Of a stretch of 62,835 nt of DNA, positions 1 to 8,589 are shown piece after piece. Source of the DNA: Methanomassiliicoccaceae archaeon (GTDB taxonomy: Archaea > Thermoplasmatota > Thermoplasmata > Methanomassiliicoccales > Methanomethylophilaceae). A program made the position numbers and the translations under genes. The stretch's first letter is position 1, and each line of letters begins with the position of its first letter. The stretch covers positions 1 through 62,835 of the forward strand of contig PWNH01000010.1 in the NCBI GenBank assembly GCA_003557905.1, in the 5' to 3' direction. The notes below the pieces were generated by a model. That model worked only from the letters and a program-made list of their open reading frames with translations, ran no database searches and had not been told where the DNA came from.

Positions 1-2
1 CC

Positions 3-485
3 ATGCGTTGTGAGTTATGCGGAAAGGAGACCGGCGCCTCCAAGCCGATTTTCGTGGAGGGAACGAAGCTGAACGTCTGCCCCGCCTGCACACGCTTCGG
101 CGACAGCTTCCGCGGCGGCTCGTCCACGGCCATCTCCAACAAGTCCGTCATAGAGGAGAGGTTGGAGAAGAGGAAGAGGCGCATGAGCAACAAGGACGTC
201 TTCTCGGGCGACAGTGAGGAACTGGTGCTCGACTACCAGGAGAGGATACGCTCCGCCCGCCGTCGCCTGGATTGGGACCAGGACAGACTGGCGGCGGAGA
301 TCAAGGAGAAGAAGAGCATAATCGCCAAGGTCGAGGCCGGGGACATAACCCCTCCTGAGGCATTGGTCAAGAAGCTGGAGAAGGCCTTGAACATAACATT
401 GAAGGAGAAGGTCCTCTCCGGTAGCGAGATCAAGGGTCAGGGCGGACGCGCCCTCACACTGGGTGACTTCATCAAGAAGGAATGA
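3..485 (+). CDS. Archaeal multiprotein bridging factor 1 (aMBF1)
   Basis: The protein is 160 residues long. A zinc ribbon at the N-terminus (CELC at 3-6, CPAC near 26-29) is followed by a charged linker and a Cro/CI-type helix-turn-helix at about residues 75-135 (LDWDQDRLAAEI...IIAKVEAGDITPPEAL). This order is that of archaeal MBF1, which contacts the small ribosomal subunit and is thought to couple translation with transcription. The ATG at base 3 gives a complete family-length protein, but its promoter and ribosome site lie outside the window. Its stop codon directly abuts the stop of the convergent DUF2240 gene. Confidence 0.9.
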   Translation: MRCELCGKETGASKPIFVEGTKLNVCPACTRFGDSFRGGSSTAISNKSVIEERLEKRKRRMSNKDVFSGDSEELVLDYQERIRSARRRLDWDQDRLAAEIKEKKSIIAKVEAGDITPPEALVKKLEKALNITLKEKVLSGSEIKGQGGRALTLGDFIKKE

Positions 486-968
486 TCACCGGGATGAGAC
501 CAGTCCCGCCGCCTCATCGACAAGGGGCATCACTTCATGCCCCTCTTCGCGGAGGACGAGCATCCCGGCCACCTCTATCTCAACATCGAGACGGTCCTGG
601 AGGCCGTTGCATGTGGAGATGAACCTTCTTCTCTCCATCCCACCTTTCTCCGCCAGGGACATGAGCCTCGGGAACAGCCCATCCACGTCCTTGGGTTTCC
701 GGGGGGTTTTGCTCTTCAGTATGTCGCGGCTGGGTTTGAAAGCCACCGGGACATCGACCGACGCCATGTCGAAATCCGGTCTGAGATAATCGTTCTCCAA
801 CCGCAGCAGGCCCTCGGTGCGACAGATGTCGAGCAGCCTCTGCGCATCGGCGGGAGGGAACCAATGCAGGTCTATGGATGCGCTGAAGAGGAACTCCTTC
901 TCACTAAGCTCATTGCGCCCCTTGCGCCGGAACAGCATCGTGACGCACCTCTCAAGCTCATCCTTCAT
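486..968 (-). CDS. DUF2240 family archaeal protein
   Basis: This 160-residue protein begins MKDELERCVTMLFRRKGRNE and contains the stretches LSEKEFLFSASIDLHWFPP and DVPVAFKPSRDIL. These match the pattern I recall for the archaeal DUF2240 family, whose function is unknown. No catalytic motif is evident; it looks like a soluble helical protein, possibly nucleic-acid associated. An in-frame TTG one codon upstream is a less likely start. A minus-strand TATA-like box near 995-1003 is centred about 31 bases before the ATG, so the transcript may be leaderless or nearly so. It ends against the aMBF1 stop codon. Confidence 0.7.
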   Translation of the reverse strand: MKDELERCVTMLFRRKGRNELSEKEFLFSASIDLHWFPPADAQRLLDICRTEGLLRLENDYLRPDFDMASVDVPVAFKPSRDILKSKTPRKPKDVDGLFPRLMSLAEKGGMERRRFISTCNGLQDRLDVEIEVAGMLVLREEGHEVMPLVDEAAGLVSSR

Positions 969-1035
969 CAATATTCGAGAGCGGCAGCGAATAGATAAAA
1001 GTTGCTCACATGGACACGCTGGCGTCTAAGATAAC

Positions 1036-1046
1036 CCTTATATAGA
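1036..1046 (+). promoter_or_regulatory. TATA box of the thermosome gene
   Basis: The sequence CCCTTATATAG is a good archaeal TATA box. It places the transcription start around 1066, leaving a leader of about 40 bases. The leader contains a perfect palindrome and a strong ribosome binding site (AAGGAGG from 1090). Confidence 0.75.
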
Positions 1047-1064
1047 AGAACAAACTTTAGCATC

Positions 1065-1081
1065 GATTAGCAACGCTAATC
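1065..1081. promoter_or_regulatory. Perfect inverted repeat at the thermosome transcription start
   Basis: GATTAGC-AAC-GCTAATC is an exact 7-bp inverted repeat with a 3-bp spacer. It lies about 24 bases downstream of the TATA box, where RNA polymerase would initiate. A repressor bound here would block initiation, so it is a candidate heat-shock operator. No copy was found before grpE or dnaJ. The regulator is unknown. Confidence 0.55.
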
Positions 1082-1104
1082 TTGCAATCAAGGAGGAATA
1101 AGAC

Positions 1105-2736
1105 ATGGGTATGGGAAACGCCCCAATATTTATACTAAAAGAAGGCACGAAGAGGGATAGAGGAAAGGATGCTCAATACAACAACATCACTGCAGCCCGC
1201 GCTATTGCTGACTCAGTGAGGAGCAGCCTCGGACCCCGTGGAATGGACAAGATGCTAGTGGACTCCATGGGCGATGTGATCATCACCAACGACGGTGTGA
1301 CCATCCTCAAGGAGATAGACGTACAGCACCCCGCCGCCAAGATGCTGGTGGAAGTGGCCAAGACCCAGGACGCCGAGGTAGGCGACGGTACAACCACCTC
1401 CGTCATAATCGCCGGTGAACTGCTGAAGAAGGCCATAGACCTCATCGACTCCAACGTCCACCCCACCATAATCGCTGGCGGTTACCGCTTGGCCAACGCC
1501 AAGGCCCAGGAGATCCTCCAGGATGTTGCAATCAAAGTCGACATAGACAACCTCGAGATGCTGAAGTTCATCGCTGTCACTTCCATGATCAGCAAACAGG
1601 TCTCAGGTTCCAAAGAGTTCTTCGCTGAGCTGGTGGTCGACGCCATCAAGACCGTCGTCGAGGATGACGAGGGCGTTCTCAGCGCTGACCTGTCCAACGT
1701 TCAAGTAGTCAAGAAGACCGGCGGATCGATGGAGGACACGACCCTCGTGAAGGGCCTCATAATCGACAAGGAGCCCGTCCACACCTCCATGCCCCGCAAG
1801 ATCAAGGACGCCAAGATCGCCTTGCTCGACGCCGCTTTCGAGGTCAAGAAGACCGAGATAGACGCCAAGATCGAGATCACCGACCCCAGCCAGCTGAGTG
1901 CTTTCCTCCAGGAGGAGGAGAACATGATCAGGAAGATGGTCAAGAAGGTGAAAGAGACCGGCGCCACCGTGGTCTTCTGCCAGAAGGGCATCGACGACCT
2001 CGCCCAGCACTTCCTGGCCAAGGAGGGCATCTTCGCCTGCCGCAGGGTCAAGAAGTCCGACATGGAGAAGCTCGCACGCTCCACCGGCGGTAACATCATC
2101 AACAAGTTCGATGAGTTGGAGGCTGAAGACCTCGGCAACGCCGAGATCGTGGAGCTGAAGAAGGTCCAGGATGAGGAGATGACCTTCATCACCGGCCTTA
2201 CCGAGCCCAAGACCGTCTCCCTGCTGATAAGGGGCGGAACCGGTCACGTGCTCGATGAGATCGAGCGCTCCCTGATAGACGCCATGAGCGTCGTCAAGGT
2301 GACCATCGAGGACGGAATGATGGTGACCGGCGGCGGTTCCACCGCCACCGAGCTCGCACTGCGCCTGAGGGAGTACGCTTCCTCGATCGGCGGACGTGAG
2401 CAGATAGCCATCGACGCCTTCGCCTCCGCTATGGAGATCATACCCACCACCCTCGCTGAGAATGCGGGTCTGGACCCCATCGATGTCCTCATCGAGACCA
2501 GGGCCCAGCACAAGGCCGGCAAGATCCACGCCGGTCTGAACCCCTTCTCCGGACAGGTGGAGGACATGCTGGCTCTGAACGTCATAGAGCCCTACAGGAT
2601 AGGCAAGCAGGCCATAAACTCGGCCACCGACGCTGCCGTCATGATCCTGAGGATCGACGACGTCATAGCCTCCCGTGGCATGCCCATGCCCTCCGGCCCG
2701 CCCGGCGGTATGGGAATGGAAGATTTCGACGAGTGA
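1105..2736 (+). CDS. Thermosome subunit (group II chaperonin)
   Basis: This 543-residue protein is the usual length for an archaeal CCT-like chaperonin that folds proteins in an ATP-driven double ring. Visible signatures are [15 protein letters not shown] and [11 protein letters not shown] near the N-terminus, the nucleotide-binding GDGTTTSV, and [12 protein letters not shown] in the equatorial domain. The C-terminus is glycine and methionine rich ([10 protein letters not shown]), the tail that projects into the cavity. The ATG at 1105 is preceded by AAGGAGG at good spacing. Only one subunit gene is in the window. It has its own TATA box and palindrome and is followed by a hairpin, so it is probably transcribed separately from grpE. 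Confidence 0.97.
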   Translation: MGMGNAPIFILKEGTKRDRGKDAQYNNITAARAIADSVRSSLGPRGMDKMLVDSMGDVIITNDGVTILKEIDVQHPAAKMLVEVAKTQDAEVGDGTTTSVIIAGELLKKAIDLIDSNVHPTIIAGGYRLANAKAQEILQDVAIKVDIDNLEMLKFIAVTSMISKQVSGSKEFFAELVVDAIKTVVEDDEGVLSADLSNVQVVKKTGGSMEDTTLVKGLIIDKEPVHTSMPRKIKDAKIALLDAAFEVKKTEIDAKIEITDPSQLSAFLQEEENMIRKMVKKVKETGATVVFCQKGIDDLAQHFLAKEGIFACRRVKKSDMEKLARSTGGNIINKFDELEAEDLGNAEIVELKKVQDEEMTFITGLTEPKTVSLLIRGGTGHVLDEIERSLIDAMSVVKVTIEDGMMVTGGGSTATELALRLREYASSIGGREQIAIDAFASAMEIIPTTLAENAGLDPIDVLIETRAQHKAGKIHAGLNPFSGQVEDMLALNVIEPYRIGKQAINSATDAAVMILRIDDVIASRGMPMPSGPPGGMGMEDFDE

Positions 2737-2743
2737 ACAAAAC

Positions 2744-2775
2744 AGGGGGGAAACCCCCTTTAAATCTCTTTTAAT
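2744..2775 (+). terminator. Hairpin plus T-rich run after the thermosome gene
   Basis: A G5/C5 stem with a short GAAA-type loop (2745-2758) is followed by TTTAAATCTCTTTT. It lies eight bases after the thermosome stop. The AT-rich part may double as the TATA region of grpE (TTTAAAT at 2759-2765). Confidence 0.55.
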
Positions 2776-2791
2776 CAACGAGGCGATTGCT

Positions 2792-3313
2792 GTGAACGAA
2801 GAGTCTCGAGGGAAAAACGCGCAGGATCCTGTCGAGGAATGTGAAATGGACATGGAGTCATTGTTACAGGAGGCGGAGGCAAAAGCCTTCGAGAACCTGG
2901 ATATGGCCAAGAGGATCCAGGCGGATTACGATAACTATCGCAAAAGGTCGCAGAAGGAGATGGAGGAGTTCCGCAAGTTCGCCACCGAGGGCTTGGTCCT
3001 CGAGCTGCTTGTGATCCTCGATGACCTGGAACGCGCACTTCAGACCGAGGATGCCGTGGGCCCCTTCGCCGACGGTGTCCGCGGCATACATATCAATCTC
3101 AAGAAGCTGTTGGAGTTCAAAGGTCTCAAGGAGATCGCGACCGACGGCGTTTTCGATCCCCGCGTCCACGACTGCCTCATGACCTGTGAGGGTGATGAGG
3201 ACGGTCGGATAGCGGAGGTCTACCAGAAAGGATACTACCTCGGACCGAGGGTTATAAGATGTGCGAAGGTCAAAGTTACCAACGCAACAAAGAAAAATGG
3301 AGAAGGTGAGTGA
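2792..3313 (+). CDS. grpE: GrpE nucleotide exchange factor
   Basis: GrpE exchanges nucleotide on DnaK. The acidic N-terminal region leads into the coiled-coil segment ([20 protein letters not shown], then YDNYRKR) and the C-terminal beta domain with the conserved FDPRVHDC and [17 protein letters not shown] start at GTG 2792 (173 residues), which has GAGG eight bases upstream and lies about 29 bases from a TTTAAAT box. ATG 2846, preceded by GAGGAA, is an alternative giving 155 residues. It is the first gene of a grpE-dnaK-dnaJ operon; dnaK starts two bases after its stop codon. Confidence 0.93.
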   Translation: MNEESRGKNAQDPVEECEMDMESLLQEAEAKAFENLDMAKRIQADYDNYRKRSQKEMEEFRKFATEGLVLELLVILDDLERALQTEDAVGPFADGVRGIHINLKKLLEFKGLKEIATDGVFDPRVHDCLMTCEGDEDGRIAEVYQKGYYLGPRVIRCAKVKVTNATKKNGEGE

Positions 3314-3315
3314 AT

Positions 3316-5160
3316 ATGTCACGTGTAATAGGAATAGATCTCGGAACAAGCAACTCCGCCGCAGCGATAATGGAGGGCGGAAGGCCCAGCATGATACCCA
3401 GCGCCGAAGGCACCAGCGTGGGCGGCAAAGCCTTCCCGTCCTATGTGGCCTTCACCGAGGACGGACAGCTCCTCGTCGGCGAGCCTGCCCGTCGCCAGGC
3501 GGTCACCAACCCCGATGGGACCATCAAGAACATCAAGCGCAAGATGGGGACCGATCACAAGGTCAAGATCCGCGGCAAGGAGTAAACCCCTCAGCAGATA
3601 TCGGCCTTCATCCTGCAGAAGATAAAGGCTGATGCCGAGGCCTACCTCGGTGAGAAGGTGGAGAAGGCGGTCATAACCGTCCCCGCCTACTTCAACGACA
3701 ATCAGAGGCAGGCGACAAAGGATGCCGGGGCCATAGCCGGTCTCGAGGTCATCCGTATAATCAATGAGCCCACCGCCGCCGCCCTGGCCTACGGTCTTGA
3801 CAAAGGCTCCGAAGAACAGAAGATAATGGTCTTCGACTTCGGAGGCGGTACCCTGGATGTCACCGTGATGGAGTTCAGTGACGGTGTGTTCGAGGTTCTC
3901 AGCACCAGTGGTGACACCAACCTCGGCGGCTCCGACATGGATGAGGCACTGGTCAACCACGTCCTATCCAGCTTCAAGAATGAGTCCGGCATAGACCTTT
4001 CGACGGACAACATGGCCCTGTGGAGGGTTCGCGAGGCCTGTGAGAAGGCCAAGATAGAGCTGTCGACAACTCAGGAGACGGAGATCAACCTGCCCTTCAT
4101 AACCGCTGATGCCAGCGGCCCGAAGCATCTGACCCAGAAGATCTCCCGTTCCAAGCTCGAGGACCTCGTCCACCCCATCGTGGAGAAGTGCCGGGTGTCC
4201 ATGTCCACCGCCATCAAGGACTCGGGCCTCAAGTACGAGGACATCAAGAGGATAATCCTGGTGGGCGGTCCCACAAGGATGCCCATCGTGCAGAAGTTCG
4301 TCGAGGGCATCGTCGGCCCCAAGATCCAACGCGGCATCGATCCCATGGAGTGCGTCTCCATGGGCGCTTCGGTCCAAGCGGCGGTCATATCCGGCGAGGT
4401 CAAGGACGTGCTACTCCTCGACGTCACACCCCTCTCCCTTGGTATCGAGACCTTGGGAGGTATCGCCACCAAGCTGATAGAGAGGAACACCACCATCCCC
4501 ACCCGCAAGACCCAGGTGTTCTCCACCGCCGCTGACAACCAGCCCTCGGTGGAGATACACGTCGTTCAGGGGGAGAGGGAGATGGCCGCCGGCAACACAT
4601 CCTTGGGCAGGTTCATGCTCGATGGAATCCCGCCCGCGCCCCGTGGAATCCCGCAGATCGAGGTCACCTTCGACATCGATGCCAACGGCATAATCAACGT
4701 CTCCGCCAAGGACAAGGGGACCGGCAAGGAGCAGAAGATAACCATCAGCACCTCCAACAAGCTGACCCAGGAGGAGATAGACGCCATGGTCCTTCAGGCG
4801 GAGCAGTTCGCCGACGAAGACCGCGCCCGCAAGGAGCGCATCGAGACCATAAACCAAGCTGACACCACCGTCTACACCACCCGCCGTTCCCTCGAGGAGC
4901 TCGGCGACAAGGTGAGCGACGAGGAGCGCAAGACCGTGGAAGCGGCAATCGATGAGCTTGAGAAGGCCAAGGAGGAAGAGGACCTGGGCAAGATCAAGGA
5001 GAAGACCGAGGCGGTCTTCAAGGCCATGGGTCCGATATCGCAACGTATCTACAGCGAGATGGCCCAGGACCAGCAGCAGGCCGGTCCTGCCGGGGGGCAG
5101 ACCTCCGGAGGCGAGGACTTCGTCGATGCGGACTACAAGATAGTCGATGATGAAGAGTAG
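3316..5160 (+). pseudogene. dnaK: DnaK (Hsp70), interrupted by an in-frame TAA at codon 90
   Basis: Both halves read as a normal Hsp70 in a single frame. The first 89 codons include the first ATPase signature ([14 protein letters not shown]) and end VKIRGKE. After the TAA at 3583-3585 the same frame continues [20 protein letters not shown] and runs through [23 protein letters not shown], the substrate-binding domain and a typical acidic tail. Homologues have GKEYTPQEIS here, so the stop replaces a Tyr codon; TAC or TAT to TAA is one base. No frameshift is involved. A GTG at 3658 could begin a truncated product, but it would lack the first part of the ATPase domain. Either a true nonsense mutation or a base-call error is possible. 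Flanking grpE and dnaJ are intact. Confidence 0.9.
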
Positions 5161-5165
5161 GTATC

Positions 5166-6308
5166 ATGCCTGAGGACTACTACCAGGTATTGGGGCTTGA
5201 GCGAGAGGCCACCAAGGACGAGATCAAGAAGGCCTATCGCAAACTCGCCCGTCAGTACCACCCTGACGTGACGACCGAGGACAAGACCGTAGCCGAGGAG
5301 AGGTTCAAGACCATATCCGAGGCCTACGAGGTCCTCGTCGACGACGAGAAGCGCAAGGTGTACGACCAGTACGGCCATGCCGGACTGTCGGGCAGCTTCA
5401 GCGGTGGCTCGTTCACCTGGGACGACTTCTCCCACTTCGATGACCTTCGGGACATCTTCGGAGGCATGGGAGGATTCGGCGGTAGCATCTTCGACATGTT
5501 CTTCGGCGGGGGAGGCGGGCAACAACGCCGCTCCCGTGGTCCGCGCCAAGGGGACTCGCTCCGCTATGACATAGAGGTGACCCTGGAGGACGCCTTCAAA
5601 GGTCTCAGCAAGGAGATCGATGTGCCGCACACCGTGCAGTGCAACGACTGCAAAGGCACCGGTGGCAAGGATGGGGATGTGCAGACCTGCGGTGAGTGCG
5701 GAGGTGCCGGACAGGTGCAGTCCATCCGCAACTCCGGCTTCGGCCGTTTCGTTTCCGTCTCCGCCTGCCCCAAATGTCAGGGCGAGGGGCGCACCTACAA
5801 GGAGCGTTGCCCGTCCTGTAACGGTGCCGGCCGCCAGCAGCGCAGTTCCAAGATAACGATAAACATACCCACCGGAGTGGAGGAGGGCACCCGACTCCGC
5901 GTGCCTGGCGCGGGCGATGCCGGTGCCATGGGCGGTCCTCCGGGAGACCTTTTCGTTGTCATTCACGTGAAGCAGCACAAGGTCTTCCGCCGTGAAGGTT
6001 CAAACCTCTGGTTGGACCTGACGACCAGTTACCCCAAACTCGCTTTGGGTGCGGAGTTGGAGGTGCCGACCATACAGGGTGAAAGCGCCATGCTGAAGAT
6101 ACCCTCTGGAACACAGGTCGACACCGTGCTGCGCATGCCTGGACAGGGACTTCCCCGCATGGGTGGAGGACCGCGCGGCGACCAGTTCGTGAGGGTCCGA
6201 ATCCAGGTGCCGAAGAAACTCAGTTCCCAGGAGAAGGACCTGCTACGGAAGTTGGACGGCGAGGAAGGTCACAAGGGCGGCATACTCGACAACATCTTCC
6301 GCAAGTGA
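5166..6308 (+). CDS. dnaJ: DnaJ (Hsp40) co-chaperone
   Basis: This 380-residue type I DnaJ stimulates the DnaK ATPase and delivers substrates. The J domain (residues 1-70, with HPD in QYHPDVTTED) is followed by a Gly/Phe-rich region containing GGMGGFGG. The cysteine-rich zinc domain has four motifs (CNDCKGTG, CGECGGAG, CPKCQGEG, CPSCNGAG), and two C-terminal substrate-binding domains follow. Its start lies five bases after the dnaK stop. Its being intact beside a broken dnaK is one reason to suspect that the dnaK stop is an artefact or very recent. Confidence 0.97.
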   Translation: MPEDYYQVLGLEREATKDEIKKAYRKLARQYHPDVTTEDKTVAEERFKTISEAYEVLVDDEKRKVYDQYGHAGLSGSFSGGSFTWDDFSHFDDLRDIFGGMGGFGGSIFDMFFGGGGGQQRRSRGPRQGDSLRYDIEVTLEDAFKGLSKEIDVPHTVQCNDCKGTGGKDGDVQTCGECGGAGQVQSIRNSGFGRFVSVSACPKCQGEGRTYKERCPSCNGAGRQQRSSKITINIPTGVEEGTRLRVPGAGDAGAMGGPPGDLFVVIHVKQHKVFRREGSNLWLDLTTSYPKLALGAELEVPTIQGESAMLKIPSGTQVDTVLRMPGQGLPRMGGGPRGDQFVRVRIQVPKKLSSQEKDLLRKLDGEEGHKGGILDNIFRK

Positions 6309-6338
6309 GCAAACACTTTATCCCAATTTTCCGATGTT

Positions 6339-7109
6339 ATGACGATGGAAGGTCCCATCGCCATATCCACCGAGGACTTCGCCCTCTATCACGATCTGAT
6401 ACGCATCCTCCGGGAAAGGAAGGAGAAATTCATCTCCGTCCCCTTGGGTTCCGAGGTCCCGGATGGGGCATCGGTCCTGATATGTGCACCATCTGAGATG
6501 GTGATGACCTCTTTCCCGCGCACGGTGAGCGACAGCGATGCCCGGTCCGCGGTCATCAAGGCCCTGGACATGAGGGAGGGTTCGCAGGGGGGCACACTGG
6601 TCATAGGGGTGGACCCGGGCATGAAGTCCGGGTATGCCATGGTACTCCGCGGCCAGACGATCGACGCCGGGACCGTTTCCCGTCCGGAGGACCTCCAGAT
6701 GCTCGTGTCCTCCACCATCGATGCCGTCTCACCGTCACGGACTGTCCTGCGCATCGGTCACGGAGACCCCGTCAACCGTGACCGTTGCACCCGTTCACTT
6801 TTCGCTCTGGTGGATGAGGTGGAGGTGGTGGATGAGAGCCGCACCAGCGGCAGGACCTGCACAGACCACATAGACGCCGCTGAGACCATCGCACGGTGTG
6901 AGGGCGAAGGACTCGATTCGATGCCCGAGGTGTATCACACCGCGGGCTCGCTGCGCGACATCCAGAGGGAGAGCCGTCGGCTGAGCGGTGATGTGACAAT
7001 CAGCACGCCATTGGCGGAGGATGTGGCCCATGGCCGCCTCTCCATGGAGGAGGCCATAGGGGTACAGCGGCTCAGAGCTGAGGCACACCGCCGGGGATCT
7101 TCGTTATGA
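6339..7109 (+). CDS. Conserved archaeal protein with an RNase H-like fold segment
   Basis: This 256-residue protein is not assigned to a named family. Residues near 88-112 (LVIGVDPGMKSGYAMVLRGQ) resemble the first strand and catalytic Asp of RuvC/YqgF-type RNase H folds. A later segment (VVDESRTSG, then DHIDAAETIARCEG) could supply further acidic residues. A DNA or RNA nuclease, or a non-catalytic relative, is possible, but the motif alone does not prove activity. ATG 6345 is an alternative start. The gene lies 30 bases after dnaJ and its 3' end overlaps the convergent AMP phosphorylase gene by 38 bases. Confidence 0.6.
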   Translation: MTMEGPIAISTEDFALYHDLIRILRERKEKFISVPLGSEVPDGASVLICAPSEMVMTSFPRTVSDSDARSAVIKALDMREGSQGGTLVIGVDPGMKSGYAMVLRGQTIDAGTVSRPEDLQMLVSSTIDAVSPSRTVLRIGHGDPVNRDRCTRSLFALVDEVEVVDESRTSGRTCTDHIDAAETIARCEGEGLDSMPEVYHTAGSLRDIQRESRRLSGDVTISTPLAEDVAHGRLSMEEAIGVQRLRAEAHRRGSSL

Positions 7110-8589
7110 GCATGCCCTCTATGGTCATCGGCTGCAGGCGCTTGGCGGTGTCAACGGCCCTCTGCAGTTTGGCCTCGTTGTCAGCATAGATGGTGAACAG
7201 TGTGTCACCCTGCTCGACCCTGTGCCCCTTCTTGGTGTGCAGGAGTATGCCGGCACCCTTGTCGTGCGGTGAACCGGCGGCACGGGCCACGACCACCAGG
7301 TCCTTGTTCCTGATGCCGTTGACGTAGCCGAACCGTGAGGCCTGGAAATCGAATTTGAACTCTCCTATCTTGATGTCCTCGGATGTCAGCTCCGGGTTAC
7401 CGTTCTGGGCGGCGACTATCTGGCGGAACTTCTTCAATGCCGCCCCGGAGGCCAATATCTCCCGGGCCTTACGGGCGCCGTTGTTGTGTCCTCCCATCTC
7501 CAATATCATTCCTGCCAATTCACAGGCCTTCTCAACCACACTGGAGGGATGGGCGCTACCTTCCAGGATACGGATGCACTCCCTGGCCTCCAATGCGGGG
7601 CCTATCGCAGAGCCCACGGGCTGATCGCCGTAGGTGATGGCGCACTCCACATGCATTCCCAGCATGTCCCCCAGGGTCATGAAGTCACGTGCATAGGCGC
7701 GGGCCTCCTCTACATTGGATATCTTGGTGCCCTGTCCGGTGGGTAGGTCTATCAAAAGGAAGTCGGCGCTGATGGCCTTCTTCTTGCTCATGATGGATGC
7801 CAACATCTGTGCGCGGGGGTTAATCGAAAGCGGATACTCGACCTTGATGACGATATCGTCCACCGGAGCCAGGTTAATGGACCCTCCCCATGTGAATGCC
7901 CCTCCGATGGTCTCGGTGATCTCCTTTAGACGCAGGGCATCGATGTCCACGTCACAGAAGACCTCCACGAAGTCGGATGTCCCGGCGGCACTGCTTATGG
8001 CCCTCGACGAGGTCTTGGGGATAAGGAGTCCCGCCTCGGCGATTATCGAAACCACGATGGGGGTGATCTTGTTACCGGGCACACCGCCGACGCTATGGAA
8101 GTCGAACACCGGCCCGCGGTCGAAACTCAGTACATCGCCGGTCTTGACCATGGCGTTGGTCATCGCCGCGATCTCCTCCAGATTCATGCCGTTTATGTAC
8201 AGGGCGGTCAACCAGGCCGAGACCTCGATGTTGGACAGACGGAATTCAACGATGTCCTGTATGATCGCGTTGATCGCCTCCTTTTCCAGCACCTTGCCGT
8301 CCATCTTGGCGCGGATGTGACGCACGGACTCCGGTTTGGGGGCGTAGCTAACGACAACTTCGTCACCCTGCTTGACCTTCAGACCACGGAAGGTGTCCTT
8401 CATCAGGCCTATCTCGCCTCTCTTGAGGACACTGTCACTGCGCTCCACTATGGCGACCATGGTCTCGGTGTTGGTCATTATCTTGACCCTGTCCATCTCC
8501 TGGACGCCTAGCTCGACGCAGTCCTCCTCATGCAGAATGACCTCGTTCTCCAAGGTGTCGACATCGAAATACTTGACTTTCAATTTCAT
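7072..8589 (-). CDS. AMP phosphorylase
   Basis: The enzyme converts AMP and phosphate to adenine and ribose-1,5-bisphosphate (EC 2.4.2.57), the first step of archaeal nucleotide salvage through RuBisCO. The 505-residue protein has an N-terminal extension typical of the archaeal type and the thymidine-phosphorylase core (FDFHSVGGVPGNKITPIVVS, then TSSRAISSAAGTSDFVEV). I start at ATG 8589, which overlaps the RuBisCO stop as ATGA; an in-frame ATG at 8601 would add four residues. It is the last gene of the isomerase-RuBisCO-phosphorylase operon, so all three enzymes of the pathway would be made together. Confidence 0.95.
   Translation of the reverse strand: MKLKVKYFDVDTLENEVILHEEDCVELGVQEMDRVKIMTNTETMVAIVERSDSVLKRGEIGLMKDTFRGLKVKQGDEVVVSYAPKPESVRHIRAKMDGKVLEKEAINAIIQDIVEFRLSNIEVSAWLTALYINGMNLEEIAAMTNAMVKTGDVLSFDRGPVFDFHSVGGVPGNKITPIVVSIIAEAGLLIPKTSSRAISSAAGTSDFVEVFCDVDIDALRLKEITETIGGAFTWGGSINLAPVDDIVIKVEYPLSINPRAQMLASIMSKKKAISADFLLIDLPTGQGTKISNVEEARAYARDFMTLGDMLGMHVECAITYGDQPVGSAIGPALEARECIRILEGSAHPSSVVEKACELAGMILEMGGHNNGARKAREILASGAALKKFRQIVAAQNGNPELTSEDIKIGEFKFDFQASRFGYVNGIRNKDLVVVARAAGSPHDKGAGILLHTKKGHRVEQGDTLFTIYADNEAKLQRAVDTAKRLQPMTIEGMLITKIPGGVPQL

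Noticed and set aside
1603-2910. 435-residue open frame antisense to the thermosome gene
   Set aside because: It is low in complexity (His, Leu, Gly, Val, Asp rich), lies opposite a perfect chaperonin gene and has no family features. It results from high GC and codon bias.
3583-3585. Recoding (pyrrolysine or selenocysteine) at the dnaK stop
   Set aside because: The codon is TAA; pyrrolysine uses TAG and selenocysteine TGA. A Tyr is expected here, not a special residue.
5133-5978. 281-residue open frame antisense to dnaJ
   Set aside because: It lies opposite a complete DnaJ with all motifs; no domain is recognisable in it.
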